In this document: positions 20,705 through 30,835 of the stretch, piece after piece
How positions within the stretch are numbered: the stretch's first letter is position 1
Layout of the letters: every line of letters begins with the position of its first letter
Source of the DNA: Aphanomyces cochlioides
Lineage: Eukaryota; Oomycota; Saprolegniomycetes; Saprolegniales; Verrucalvaceae
Length of the DNA stretch: 64,000 nucleotides
Direction: 5' to 3'
Assembly (NCBI GenBank): GCA_019828595.1
Contig: JAHQRK010000029.1
Location: 62,001 to 126,000 of the forward strand
The notes under the pieces: generated by a model
The model's database searches: none
What the model was told of the DNA's origin: nothing
What the model saw: only the letters and a program-made list of their open reading frames with translations
Made by a program: the position numbers and the translations under genes

Positions 20705-23229
20705 TCAATTGGAGTCTGCATTGTCACCATCGCCAAGTTCTTTGTAGTCGAGTTCAGGAGCCTTTTCGTCCGGAAGTAAAGTTAACAAGGCATCAGTATC
20801 CGAGTCAAAACACTTCGTAGGGTCAATTGTTTGGAGTGCCAGATCTTTCACAATATGGCTCAACTCTTCTTCAATTTTATGATGTTGCACCAGGTTTCCA
20901 GCAGCAGGACTGGAAATTAATTTAATCAAGGAGGCGTCCGTGATTAAATTGCAATTGGGCCAACGGTGGACTTTGTCTTTCAGGCACAGATTAATATACT
21001 CATCGTTCGTATAAGCTTCAGGTGCTCTGTTGGACAGAAATAGATCGATTGCTGCTAGAGATCTTCTCATGTGGTAGTCTTCGTCATTTGGACACAAACT
21101 TTGGAATAGATTTGTGGGGCTGTAATTTTCAGGAGGAGGATGGCCATGCTGTTTTTGGTAGTACGAGGTAAATCGTTCTTCATCAATAGCTTGCATGGGA
21201 TTTTCTCCAGCCATTAAACGTATAATTCCTCTCGAGGCAATTAAATTGGATGCGATTTTGCGAGATTTTGGGTCCATATAGATATTTCCAATAAAGCCAG
21301 GTTGGTTGAGGGTTTCATCATGAAATACCAATGGGTTGGTGGATTCATTCAGTTTTTTCTTCAGCTCTGTGATTTGAGCCTTCACTTTGGCTCCTGCTGG
21401 TTTCGTAGAGGCTGGAATTTTTTTGGGTATCGTTGATTTTGGGGACGAAGCAGGACGTTTTTTGGGCGTGTCGGTAGGAACGATATCAAGATGGAATCGA
21501 GGAACCGTTGTGCCTGATGTTGTCACGTCAGAGTCGTCTGAGCTGAGGATAGCGAATCGATTTTGTGTTGGAATCGAGGTAGCTGATATTTTGTATTGGG
21601 GACCTTGAATAAAACCGGCTCGAGTTGGTTTAAATTCGTCCTGGGATAAATTGGGTTTGTCTGTGAGAATAATATTATTCTCGCTCGAGCCCTTGGGTGA
21701 TTGTGGAGGATTTAATATCTTCTTGGGTTGAGCTACCATTTCTTCCTCTTCGATATTTGATTTCTCCTCTTGTTCCATGTCCACATCGCTTGACAGGTCG
21801 ACAAAGTTTTCCTTGCCATTTTGATTTTCCTTGGGATCGGCATTAGGGGATTCGGAGTTTCCAGTTGTGCCAGTATTTTCCTTCGGGGTGTTGGGTGGTT
21901 GGTTTTCTGTCGATGGATTTTCGGGAGCATCAGTTTTTTCCTCTGTAGCGTTTTCCTCGACATGGTCTGTATTCTTTTTAGCGTCGTCTTTTTGTTTGGC
22001 TTTTTCCATCTAGCTTGAACGCTGGGAGGGACCGTTTGATTGAGGGACCGAATTTTATGTTGAAAAACATAAACTTGGTTTTGGATCTCGATTTCTCTCA
22101 GAGGCTCGCCTCCATCATCTGGTACCAATGCCAAAGGAGGAGTTTCGGAGTCAAAAAGGACTCGAAATTGGGTCGAGCGTAATAAATTGTCAGTACTGGG
22201 GTTAAAACCAACAATGACGCAGTGAGTGAGCTCTTCCAACTTTTTCAAAATCGCTTTTTGAATATCGTGATCCACCAGGTTGTTGAAAGTAATAAAATAA
22301 AGTTTCGAGTGGGGAGAATATTCAGGCACAGTAAATTCTTGTTTTCCCAGACGAAGGGAGGTTCCACAAGTTTTGCGCAATAGATCATCGTCATAAAACG
22401 TCAAAGAGAGAGTAGTCGGGTTTTTCTTGTGGAACAGAATTTCCTTGAATTTCGATTCCCAAAGCGTACCCGGGTTTTGGGTAATTAAATTCGCTCGGAT
22501 TTGGTAGTCCTTGACTTGACGGAAAGCTTCTCCCAGAGGAATGTCCACAGTGCAAGCCTTCGAGGATGGAGTTTTCAAGATGTCTTCAATGAATTCATCC
22601 ATAGCAGTAGGGTTTTGGCGGAATTCTCGAGCTTGTCGAATTAATTCTTCCAATTCAGAGTCGTCAATGGGATGCCCACCAGTGTTGCGAACCAATTGGG
22701 TTTTCACATGGCGGGCTCCTTCCCATACATTATTTTTCTTCGAGTTGGTTTTTTTGCCTTCGTTGTTGGACGAAGCTTGTTTTTTGGGGTTGGAGGGTTT
22801 GGCAGGAGAGTTTGTCCCATCTTTGGAGGGATTTTTCGAATTAGGTAAAACTCGTCCATGAGGGGTGCCGTCAGGATGGGTAATATTCTCCCCAGGCTTG
22901 TCAGAATCCTTGGGTAATTTGCCACCATTGGCGTCAGAGGCAGGTTTTTCGTTGGAACCATTAATATCCATACCCATTCCTGCATCATCGGGTCCATTTT
23001 TTTTGTCCATATTTGGACCAGTGTCACCACCTAAGTCAACACCATCTTGGTTGGAAACATTTTCCCTACGAAGAGAGTCGGACGCAGCGGCGCTGTTCCT
23101 AGAGGAAGGAGGTTTTTCAGCGGCTTCTCGGCTCGGACCGGGCGTCGCTTGGCTAGGGTCAGGCGTCGATTCACGTTGAGCGAATCGAGACACCGTCGAA
23201 AGGATGGTTTTTTCCGCGCTAGAGGCCAT
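20705..23229 (-). pseudogene. A2 ORF1, one-base frameshift
   Basis: The first about 408 codons (from 23229) match A3 ORF1. One G is missing at about 22008-22009 (ttccatctag where other copies have ttccagtctag), and the frame then runs to a stop at 21733. The remaining 434 codons continue in the other frame to 20705. The break falls between the RRM-like segment and the acidic linker. Confidence 0.9.
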
Positions 23230-23309
23230 GACGTTGTCGAAAGCACCTAAAAAGCAAGATTTTCCGTTGGGGGCTGTGGTAGTTTAACCTACAAAGCAAA
23301 AACGAAAGT

Positions 23310-23351
23310 CCGCATGCGAAGCGGGCGCTCTACCATCTGAGCTACAACCCC
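23310..23351 (-). pseudogene. tRNA-Ala 5' half, upstream of A2
   Basis: Nt 1 to 42, with the anticodon-arm duplication at 23310-23324. It is followed upstream by the normal spacer, so its native promoter region is retained and points into A2. Confidence 0.92.
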
Positions 23352-23997
23352 TTTTAAACGCTATATTCTGTCCTTGGTGACAAACATTCAGAATAAGACG
23401 AAAATATCTCTTTGGCGACTCACTACACGACGACGCGGATGCACACAAACTGTCTATACTCAAAACACAACAGAACAAACATTCACACGCATCAAACAAC
23501 ACACATCGATTGTTTCTTGTCGACAGATAGTCTTGGAGAACACGCAGTATGTAGAATGCACTCTTTTCTAACGTGAACGATACACGTCTGGGTTTTACAT
23601 CTAGACATACTTGCAATCTACTCGAGTGTGAAAGGACACATTATACGTGTGCAGGATCTCTATAAATTTATAGAGGTACAACAATAAATTCTCGACAAAG
23701 TTGAAACTCACGACACAAGTCAAGCAGAGTCGATTGAATTCGTTTTTTGCTCATAACTTTTGTTCTACTGCTCCGTTTGAGCTCCACCAACTCGCAAAAT
23801 GCAGCTTTTGATTTTCTCTATCGTTTCCCGTCGCTCAAATGGCAAAACGACGATTGCGAAAAGAGGTATGGCCGAAAAACGTTGTCTTGTCCTTTTCGAC
23901 ACGTGCAAAACAAGGATAAAACTTTGGAGCAGCAGGGTATCGATCCCTGTACCTCCCGCATGCGAAGCGGGCGCTCTACCATCTGAGCTACAACCCC
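23352..23997. repeat. One complete array unit between A2 and B
   Basis: Standard 573-bp spacer (candidate small RNA from 23687) and an intact tRNA-Ala. Confidence 0.93.
23925..23997 (-). tRNA. tRNA-Ala (CGC), body intact, element B at its 5' edge
   Basis: All 73 nt are present. Element B starts one base beyond G1 and is transcribed away from the tRNA, so the gene now has the antisense of the B 5' UTR as its leader. The internal promoter boxes and terminator are kept. Confidence 0.9.
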
Positions 23998-24049
23998 CAG
24001 TTTCCAATTTGCCAGCTACCCCGCAGTACCACTGTCCAAAACTGACAAC

Positions 24050-26514
24050 ATGGCGACTACCCGCTCTTCCAGCCGTGCTCATGCACACAAGCCCTCAGCT
24101 TTTTCTGCCTCTCCCTTTCGCAATACCTCGGACGCTTCTAGTATCATGGAGGTGATTGTTGACGATGATGATGACGATGAACCTGACTCAATCATCGACA
24201 AAACTCCGCCTGCTGCTCAACCGCCCATACGTCTTGCTACACTCGGTGGTCGCGTGCCATTACCAAGCGCTCGTACCAGCGACAAAACTGTCAACAAGGA
24301 TAATGTTTCTCCGATGCCTGATGAAGACATAGAGGATATCTCCAACAACAACCAACCACATACCCCACCGATTACTCAAGCCACTGAGCTGGAGCCGCGC
24401 TCTGAAGACCAATCGATTCGCGACACCAATGTTGATGTGGAAATGGAGCCTGAAGCTCAAATCGATGCCTCGCCTCCTGCTACAACACGCTCCGTGCCAA
24501 TACCACCCGAGTCGAACACCTCGACCAAAAAGCCAAACGAATGCGTGTGGGAATTCCAAGCCAAGCAGAGAGCTAAATCTGCCAAGGCTCAGCGGAACAG
24601 TGACGTCGGCCATTATCGACCAACTATGGCCGAGCTGGCGTCCTTGTTGCAAAAACGCGCGACAGGATCTCTCACGTTTGACGACACTTTGCCCATCCAA
24701 AAACATTCCCCCAGAGATGTTGTTGGCTGGCTACAAATGTCCACTGGCCAATACACCAAATACATCGACATCTCCAAGGCAATGACATCTCTATTGTTTG
24801 ACAACCAAGCGCTTGATTTGGACGATGCATTTGTCGATGTCATCAAGTGCGAGAAAGATGTCTCCAATCGTCTTCTCAAGTGGGGCATAGCCTCTGAAGA
24901 TGCTCTTAAAAAGCTGCGTGGAGTCTCTCTCAAGATCCAAGTGGCAAAGGATGGCAGCTCTCAGAGATTTGTCATGACAGAGCCCCATATACTTGATGGA
25001 TATTTCATCATATCCCATCTGGTCTCCAAGGACAGGATGAAGAACGTCTCATGTTCAGCATCATGTCAAAGCTTGAGCCGCGCTTTTTGTGGGGCTCATA
25101 CTCCACAGTTTCCTCGACGACTGGCTTGGCTAGCTCTCGTTATCGCTTGTATTTTGAAGGGACAGCTATACCCGAATCTATGCACAATGACGGTCGATCA
25201 ATTGAAGAATTCATTTTCAAGGGTCGGTGCCTCCGCGTGTTTGGTCAAGGATGGTTTTACCGTGACAAGAAGCTCGCGCGCCTTGACCTCGATGTAATCG
25301 CCACCCAACATGGACTTCACGCAACCCCTCACCGCCCACGGGGAGACGCCGCTGTCTCGACATCCACTGCCAAACGGCAGAAAACGACCCGAGACAGCAA
25401 CAAGGAATGGACTGAAGTTCAAACTACAGGCAAAAGAAAGAAAACCCCAATCTCCGCTGGCTCAATCCCAGCTCCTGATCGTCCTTGGATCTCCCCGAAC
25501 ATGTTTGCGGCTCTGGACGAACGCGCTAATGTTGAGCCCGAGGAACACGAAACGACAGTTGGCAACACCACTGTCAAAGTAATTGTTCCAAAGCTGACAC
25601 TCAAATCTGGTGACAAGGTGCACGTTGCCGCTGAAGAGTTCATTAGCGGGATCAAACCCCACGAGGGCTCAATCCAAAGGTTTGAGAAGTCTCTCGATGC
25701 CATACTTGCCGAGCTCAACGACCTTGACACCAAGGCTCAAAACGCACCACAACATATCCCGGCCCAAGTTAAGGAAGCGTTAGCGCACGATTCCTTCAAC
25801 TTATTGAAATTGATTACGGACGGGCGTGTTGACACGATCTGCATCCATCTAGAACGTGCGCCAATCGAATTTGGACTGCAACTGCACCAAATTTTTGTCT
25901 CCAATCGTGACAGCTTCGAATACTTTGTTCGTCTTCGACTGCTTAATCGTTGGCTAAGAGCGTCTGGTGGTGGCACAAAATCTTTTGGTCAGCTCTACGA
26001 GGCAACATTCGGCACTCCAATCACTCACGACCACGTGATCTCGGTGTTCAGTGACCAGAAGATGGTCAACAACCTCCCACTCATCGAGGCAATCATCACC
26101 GATGATGACATCGTCCTCAACAGAGTTGAAGTCGAAGAAGTGCTGGCCATTGCAGAAGTATTGATGGCAGTTCATGCTCCACTATATTTCAATAGCGATG
26201 CGGCAATTTTGGCCTCAACAAAAAGTCCAGTGACAGCGTTACCCTCTCGCCTTGGTAAACGCAGTCTATCCTCCGAAACGCTCATGTCACTCCTGATGTA
26301 CACCGACCTTGGCCTCCACATATGGAACAGAATGGAATTCATGTACACTGGCGACGGAGAATCGATGTGTCACATCATGACAAAAATCCTTCAACTACAC
26401 GAAAGCAACGATTTGGATATCACTCTCCACAATCAAGTCATGTTTCACCCAAGCGAACCTACTTTAATTCACGGCGACCTAGCGGATCTCACAACGATCG
26501 CTTCCCGTGGCTAA
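24050..26514 (+). pseudogene. B ORF1 protein, about 820 aa, interrupted by a one-base frameshift
   Basis: The first frame starts at ATG 24050 (Ser/Thr-rich, with a run of acidic residues near residue 37-46) and stays sensible to about residue 330. The second frame is open from 24997 and carries the continuation (YRLYFEGTAIP, then RGFGQGW-like strands, a Lys/Arg stretch, and a helical C-terminal part) to the stop at 26512. The join falls near 25038-25045 (gatgaagaacg), best explained by loss of one A. A programmed -1 shift is possible, but I see no clear slippery heptamer. No zinc knuckle. The C-terminal helical region resembles that of A ORF1. Confidence 0.8.
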
Positions 26515-29500
26515 AGTGGTCGCGGCTGGTCATTTTGTCAAGCTCCCCATACTTGAAGTGACGACGAGCAACCTCAATGGGCTGAAAGAAAACGGACATC
26601 TTGTTGCACGGCGTCTTCGGAAACCGACACAAGCTGTTCTCTTTCAAGAAACGAAACTCAACAACGCAAAACATCTTGACACTTTCCACACTCACCTCGA
26701 CAACGAAGTGGGTGTTAGCAAGTACAAACTTTTTACCAACGACTTACGAACAACCCGCACGGACAATTTGAACAACCGTCGATGTGGCGTTGCATCATAC
26801 TTTCACGAATCGATGTCTGGATTCTCAAGCCTGGTGCACTTATCACAACACGATATCCCTGGCCGTTATATTGTGATCAAAACGTACTGGGATGAAACCC
26901 CAGTCTACATCCACAACATTTACGCGCCAGTTACCCCTCAACATCGGGCTAGTTTCTTTGACAGTCTCCCTCGCGCTTTTGAAGCTAACAGTGTACACCT
27001 GGTTGGGGGAGATTTTAACCTTCCTGTCAACGAACACCTCGATGCTTCCAAACCACGGCAAGATCACACCTTTGGAAAAGTCGAATGTCTTGCCTGGCTG
27101 TCACAACTAGGAGTCATCGACGCGTGGCGCCTACACCACCCTCACGAAAGACTGGCAAGCGGTCCAGGACGAAGCAATCGTCTGGACTACTGGTTCATTG
27201 ACCAAGATTTAGTTGCCCAATCCTACCAAAGCTCAAAATATGCCACTAACAGCTTTGCCGGAGATCACTTGGAGCACACTGTCGTTCTCTCTACAAGTCA
27301 TACACCCACGACCCGTGGCTACTGGAGGCTGCCGAGAGAGCTACTCAAAGACCCGCTCGTCATCAAAGCCATACGAGAAGAGGCATCACACCTCCTCTCT
27401 GAGATGCGTGCGGACGAATCGACAAACATGGGAGCCGTCTGGTATGGGTGGCTTAAGCGAATCAAACGACGTTTACAACAATGTCATCGCCACCACCTCC
27501 AATCCATGCAACACGAGCTCAAAAGCCTAAAACTGAGACATATATCTGCACAACGATCATACGAAGCTGGCTTGCTCGACGAGGCTGCCGTTGATGCTAC
27601 TCGGTTGGCGCTGGAAAACGCAAGAATCGAATATCGCCAATACCGCATGGATCAGCAATTCGATTTTCATGCAAATGTCAACGAACGCGGTACGAGCCAC
27701 TTCTTTCGAAGGCCACAAGGACTCAAGGTTCCTATCACGACGGTCAACGTCGATGGCATTCCCGTGTCTGATCCTACCACTATCAAAGAGAGATTCACTG
27801 CCCATTGGAAGGCAATAATGACTACCACTCGTGGCGAACAACCTCGGCTAAACCGGGCGAGGCGGAGGGCTGTCATACGGTTTATCTCCCGCAAACTCAA
27901 CGATGAGCAACGCGAGGAGCTAGACAGACCTATCACAGCAGCCGAGCTGTGTAGTGCTCTCAAGACAATGAGTCCAAACAAGTCTCCTGGTCCTGATGGA
28001 TGGCCAGCGGCCTTCTTCCAAGTAGCACCCGAGGCTTTCTCCGAAATCCTGGTCAGGGTCTTCAACTACCAACTTCACCACCACGGTAAACTACTCCTTC
28101 AACAAAGGCGTAGTGCTGTGGCTCTGCTCTTCAAAGCTGGTGATCGAGGCGATCCTGGAAACTACCGACCTATTGCACTCATGTCAGTGGAGGTGAAGAT
28201 ACTATCCCGTGCCCTCGCTTATCGCCTGGCTACAGTAGCTCCTCATCTCATTCACCCAAGTCAAGCTGGCTTTGTCCCAGGACGACGGCTGCATGACCAC
28301 GTCCTGCTTGTGCAAACTTTGCAAACGTTTTGCACCAACGAAGATCACGACTACTATGCAACATTCCTTGACTTTTCGAAAGCGTACGACATGGTGGATC
28401 GAGAATTCATGCTTGATGTGCTGAGAGAAGTCAACACTGGTGATGGTTTCATTGCGTGGGTAGCTCTTTTGTACGACTCACCTTTGGTCCAGATCATCTT
28501 CAATGGCGAGCTTGGCCCTAAGATCCGACCTACCCGAGGCGTCAAACAAGGCTGTCCTTTATCATGCCTACTGTTCGTCCTATACCTAGAACCTCTTGGT
28601 GAGATGCTCCGAGCGTCCCCACATCTTGGAATCGCTCTCCCCCACGACTCAGTTATTACGAGTATATTCTTTGCCGACGACTCGACGTTGTTATCAAACT
28701 CGCTGCAATCTGCTGTGGAGCAAATGGCAATTGTGGAAGAGTTTTGCACGGCTTCAGGGGCCCGTCTGAATCGTTCCAAGTGCATGACCTTGGTTCTCAA
28801 CGACCATCTCGATCAAGAAGACATCGAAGCAGATGGTTTGCTCAATATCGTACCAACTGGTCAGTGTACGAAATATCTTGGTATTCTCTTTGGCCATCGA
28901 CTTTCGGCTGACTCCCAACTTCAAAAACTCAACGACAAATTCATCTCGTCCTTTCAACTATGGGGTAAACGAGCAAGGACATTGCAGGGCCGAAAGCTTA
29001 TTGCCTCCACGATGTTGCTATCTATGTTGTGGCATGTAACAGCCGTTGTACCTGTGCCTCCTGCTATGGTCGTTACGTGGCAACAAATGTTAAACAAGTT
29101 CATACTTTGCCGCAAGACCCAGCTCGATGAGAGTTACCGTCCCTCAATCCATAGAAGGTGGCAGTACGACAAGCCTTTAGGCCTGGGAATCCCCCACATT
29201 GCATCGAGGCTGCGAACACAACGCCTTCTTCGTTTACAGCTCTTTATGTCTGCCGATTCTCCTGGTGAAATCCTGGTGTGGAAGAAACTTGTACAGCGAC
29301 AATTTAGCCGCACAATACATCAGTTATTCCGAGACAGTCACCCATTCGATTTTCTTTCATACTACCCAAATGCAAGCTCCAAGTGGCTTTTGCTTCGCGA
29401 GCTCCATCCACTGTGGCTTGATACTTGGAAACATTGGTCAGCCACAGACATGAGTAAGCGAATCGGCGTGCCTCCAAATCTCGACACGGTACTGAACCTC

Positions 29501-30622
29501 CCGGTATGGCTCACAGCCTACGACGCAATGCACTTCGGCTCTGCTAAGATGTTAGCAAATGTCGTGAAAGATGAAGACATGCGTCTCTGGTGCCGCCACG
29601 GGGCCAAAAATGGTCTCAGATGCCTGAAGGATTTCCTGACCCCACATGGTGCTTGGCCAACAGAGACCATGTTCGTGAACCGAATGTCGTCGAACAATCC
29701 AGCTGCCCAAGTTTGTCTAAACCAGGACGGAGTCATGGACTTTGCCACATTGCCCCGCACAACCGACATTTACAATCAACTCACACGAATCTTCGACAAA
29801 GTTGTTCGATCGTTTGACATTCGGCAAGGGTCGCCACTGCCTAATGTCCCGACTTGTCAACATCCGTTTACAGCCAGAATCAAGGATGCTGATTTACCTT
29901 TCGAGTCGTGGCCCAAGAAAAACGTGGTGCATTTAGCTTACCACGCCCCCCAGACTGAAGCTATACATCCTATGAAGACTACGACAAGAACTGACAAAGA
30001 CATAGCAAAGTATATCCGTCTCATTCGTACTGTGTGTAATCTACCTCCACCTGTTCAAGGCGATGTATGGTTTCGATTGCACATGAAGATGTTACCCGTC
30101 AACTCGAGGTTTTCCTATATGCAGATCCAAAACCCTGACGCTATTTGTTGTGTCTATGAAGATTGCTCGGATGTTGAGACTTTTCATCATGCCTTCCATA
30201 CATGTCATCATGTACATCAAGTTTGGATGTTCCAAGAGCGAGCATGGAGAGCTTATGGTGTTAAGTTTGATTGGGCAACCACCACGAATATCAGTCGCTT
30301 CAAGACCAATACGCGAGGAAAACACCTGCATGACGCATTATTCAAATTATGGTCCCTCCTTTGTGCTTCCATCACGTACTCCTTATGGACTCAAAGAAAT
30401 GCAACCAAGTTCGATGGCAAAAGGCCTCTACCGATTTTACTATGGAACGAGATTATATTTGTCAGTTGGACAGCTTCCATCAGGCGAACAATTCGTTTGC
30501 TCTCGCCTGACGACTTCGACTATCGAAACATCATCGAAGCGGTCTCAGTCCTTTTCTCTCAAGCTGGATACAACGAGCTATTCGAAAAATATCCCATGTC
30601 TTTTCGAGTTGAACACCAGTAA
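26507..30622 (+). CDS. B ORF2, APE endonuclease-reverse transcriptase, about 1371 aa
   Basis: The APE domain (about 15-262) shows N24, E48, the GGDFN motif (D169, N171), NRLDYWF (D227) and GDHLEH (D253, H254). The RT domain (about 530-800) shows GNYRPIALMS, FLDFSKAYD (D622), GVKQGCPLS and FFADD (722-725). A CCHC zinc-binding motif, C-x4-C-x7-H-x4-C, lies at about 1215-1233. The protein nicks the tRNA gene and copies the element RNA from the nick (target-primed reverse transcription, known for the family). The frame has no ATG before the APE domain. It opens at 26483, and 26507 is a GTG overlapping the ORF1 stop, so translation probably relies on reinitiation or frameshifting. Confidence 0.92.
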   Translation: MAKVVAAGHFVKLPILEVTTSNLNGLKENGHLVARRLRKPTQAVLFQETKLNNAKHLDTFHTHLDNEVGVSKYKLFTNDLRTTRTDNLNNRRCGVASYFHESMSGFSSLVHLSQHDIPGRYIVIKTYWDETPVYIHNIYAPVTPQHRASFFDSLPRAFEANSVHLVGGDFNLPVNEHLDASKPRQDHTFGKVECLAWLSQLGVIDAWRLHHPHERLASGPGRSNRLDYWFIDQDLVAQSYQSSKYATNSFAGDHLEHTVVLSTSHTPTTRGYWRLPRELLKDPLVIKAIREEASHLLSEMRADESTNMGAVWYGWLKRIKRRLQQCHRHHLQSMQHELKSLKLRHISAQRSYEAGLLDEAAVDATRLALENARIEYRQYRMDQQFDFHANVNERGTSHFFRRPQGLKVPITTVNVDGIPVSDPTTIKERFTAHWKAIMTTTRGEQPRLNRARRRAVIRFISRKLNDEQREELDRPITAAELCSALKTMSPNKSPGPDGWPAAFFQVAPEAFSEILVRVFNYQLHHHGKLLLQQRRSAVALLFKAGDRGDPGNYRPIALMSVEVKILSRALAYRLATVAPHLIHPSQAGFVPGRRLHDHVLLVQTLQTFCTNEDHDYYATFLDFSKAYDMVDREFMLDVLREVNTGDGFIAWVALLYDSPLVQIIFNGELGPKIRPTRGVKQGCPLSCLLFVLYLEPLGEMLRASPHLGIALPHDSVITSIFFADDSTLLSNSLQSAVEQMAIVEEFCTASGARLNRSKCMTLVLNDHLDQEDIEADGLLNIVPTGQCTKYLGILFGHRLSADSQLQKLNDKFISSFQLWGKRARTLQGRKLIASTMLLSMLWHVTAVVPVPPAMVVTWQQMLNKFILCRKTQLDESYRPSIHRRWQYDKPLGLGIPHIASRLRTQRLLRLQLFMSADSPGEILVWKKLVQRQFSRTIHQLFRDSHPFDFLSYYPNASSKWLLLRELHPLWLDTWKHWSATDMSKRIGVPPNLDTVLNLPVWLTAYDAMHFGSAKMLANVVKDEDMRLWCRHGAKNGLRCLKDFLTPHGAWPTETMFVNRMSSNNPAAQVCLNQDGVMDFATLPRTTDIYNQLTRIFDKVVRSFDIRQGSPLPNVPTCQHPFTARIKDADLPFESWPKKNVVHLAYHAPQTEAIHPMKTTTRTDKDIAKYIRLIRTVCNLPPPVQGDVWFRLHMKMLPVNSRFSYMQIQNPDAICCVYEDCSDVETFHHAFHTCHHVHQVWMFQERAWRAYGVKFDWATTTNISRFKTNTRGKHLHDALFKLWSLLCASITYSLWTQRNATKFDGKRPLPILLWNEIIFVSWTASIRRTIRLLSPDDFDYRNIIEAVSVLFSQAGYNELFEKYPMSFRVEHQ

Positions 30623-30835
30623 TTTGATTACAAGCCCCAGCTGTATTCTTGACTTGGTATCCCAGCTGAATTTTTGATTGGGAATCCTGGCGACCATCAC
30701 TCACGATCCGCGCAAAACATTTCACTGCCCAATCAAATCGTGCCTGACTCAAGTGTCGCAACTGAGAATAAGTTCAGTGAGAATCTCAAAACAATTCTCC
30801 AAGACTCACTTTTGATTTTACCCAAGACAACAACA

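Larger units (their letters stand above)
14082..23309 (-). mobile_element. Non-LTR retrotransposon A2, full length, ORF1 frameshifted
   Basis: Same layout as A1: 3' UTR 14082-16518 (degenerate repeats, no gene seen), ORF2 16519-20604, ORF1 20705-23229, 5' UTR 23230-23309. It is flanked by the anticodon-arm duplication (ending 14081, and 23310-23324). It shares the variants gctggatccatgg and ggtgccatttt with the truncated copies after 57875, so those derive from an A2-like source. Confidence 0.95.
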
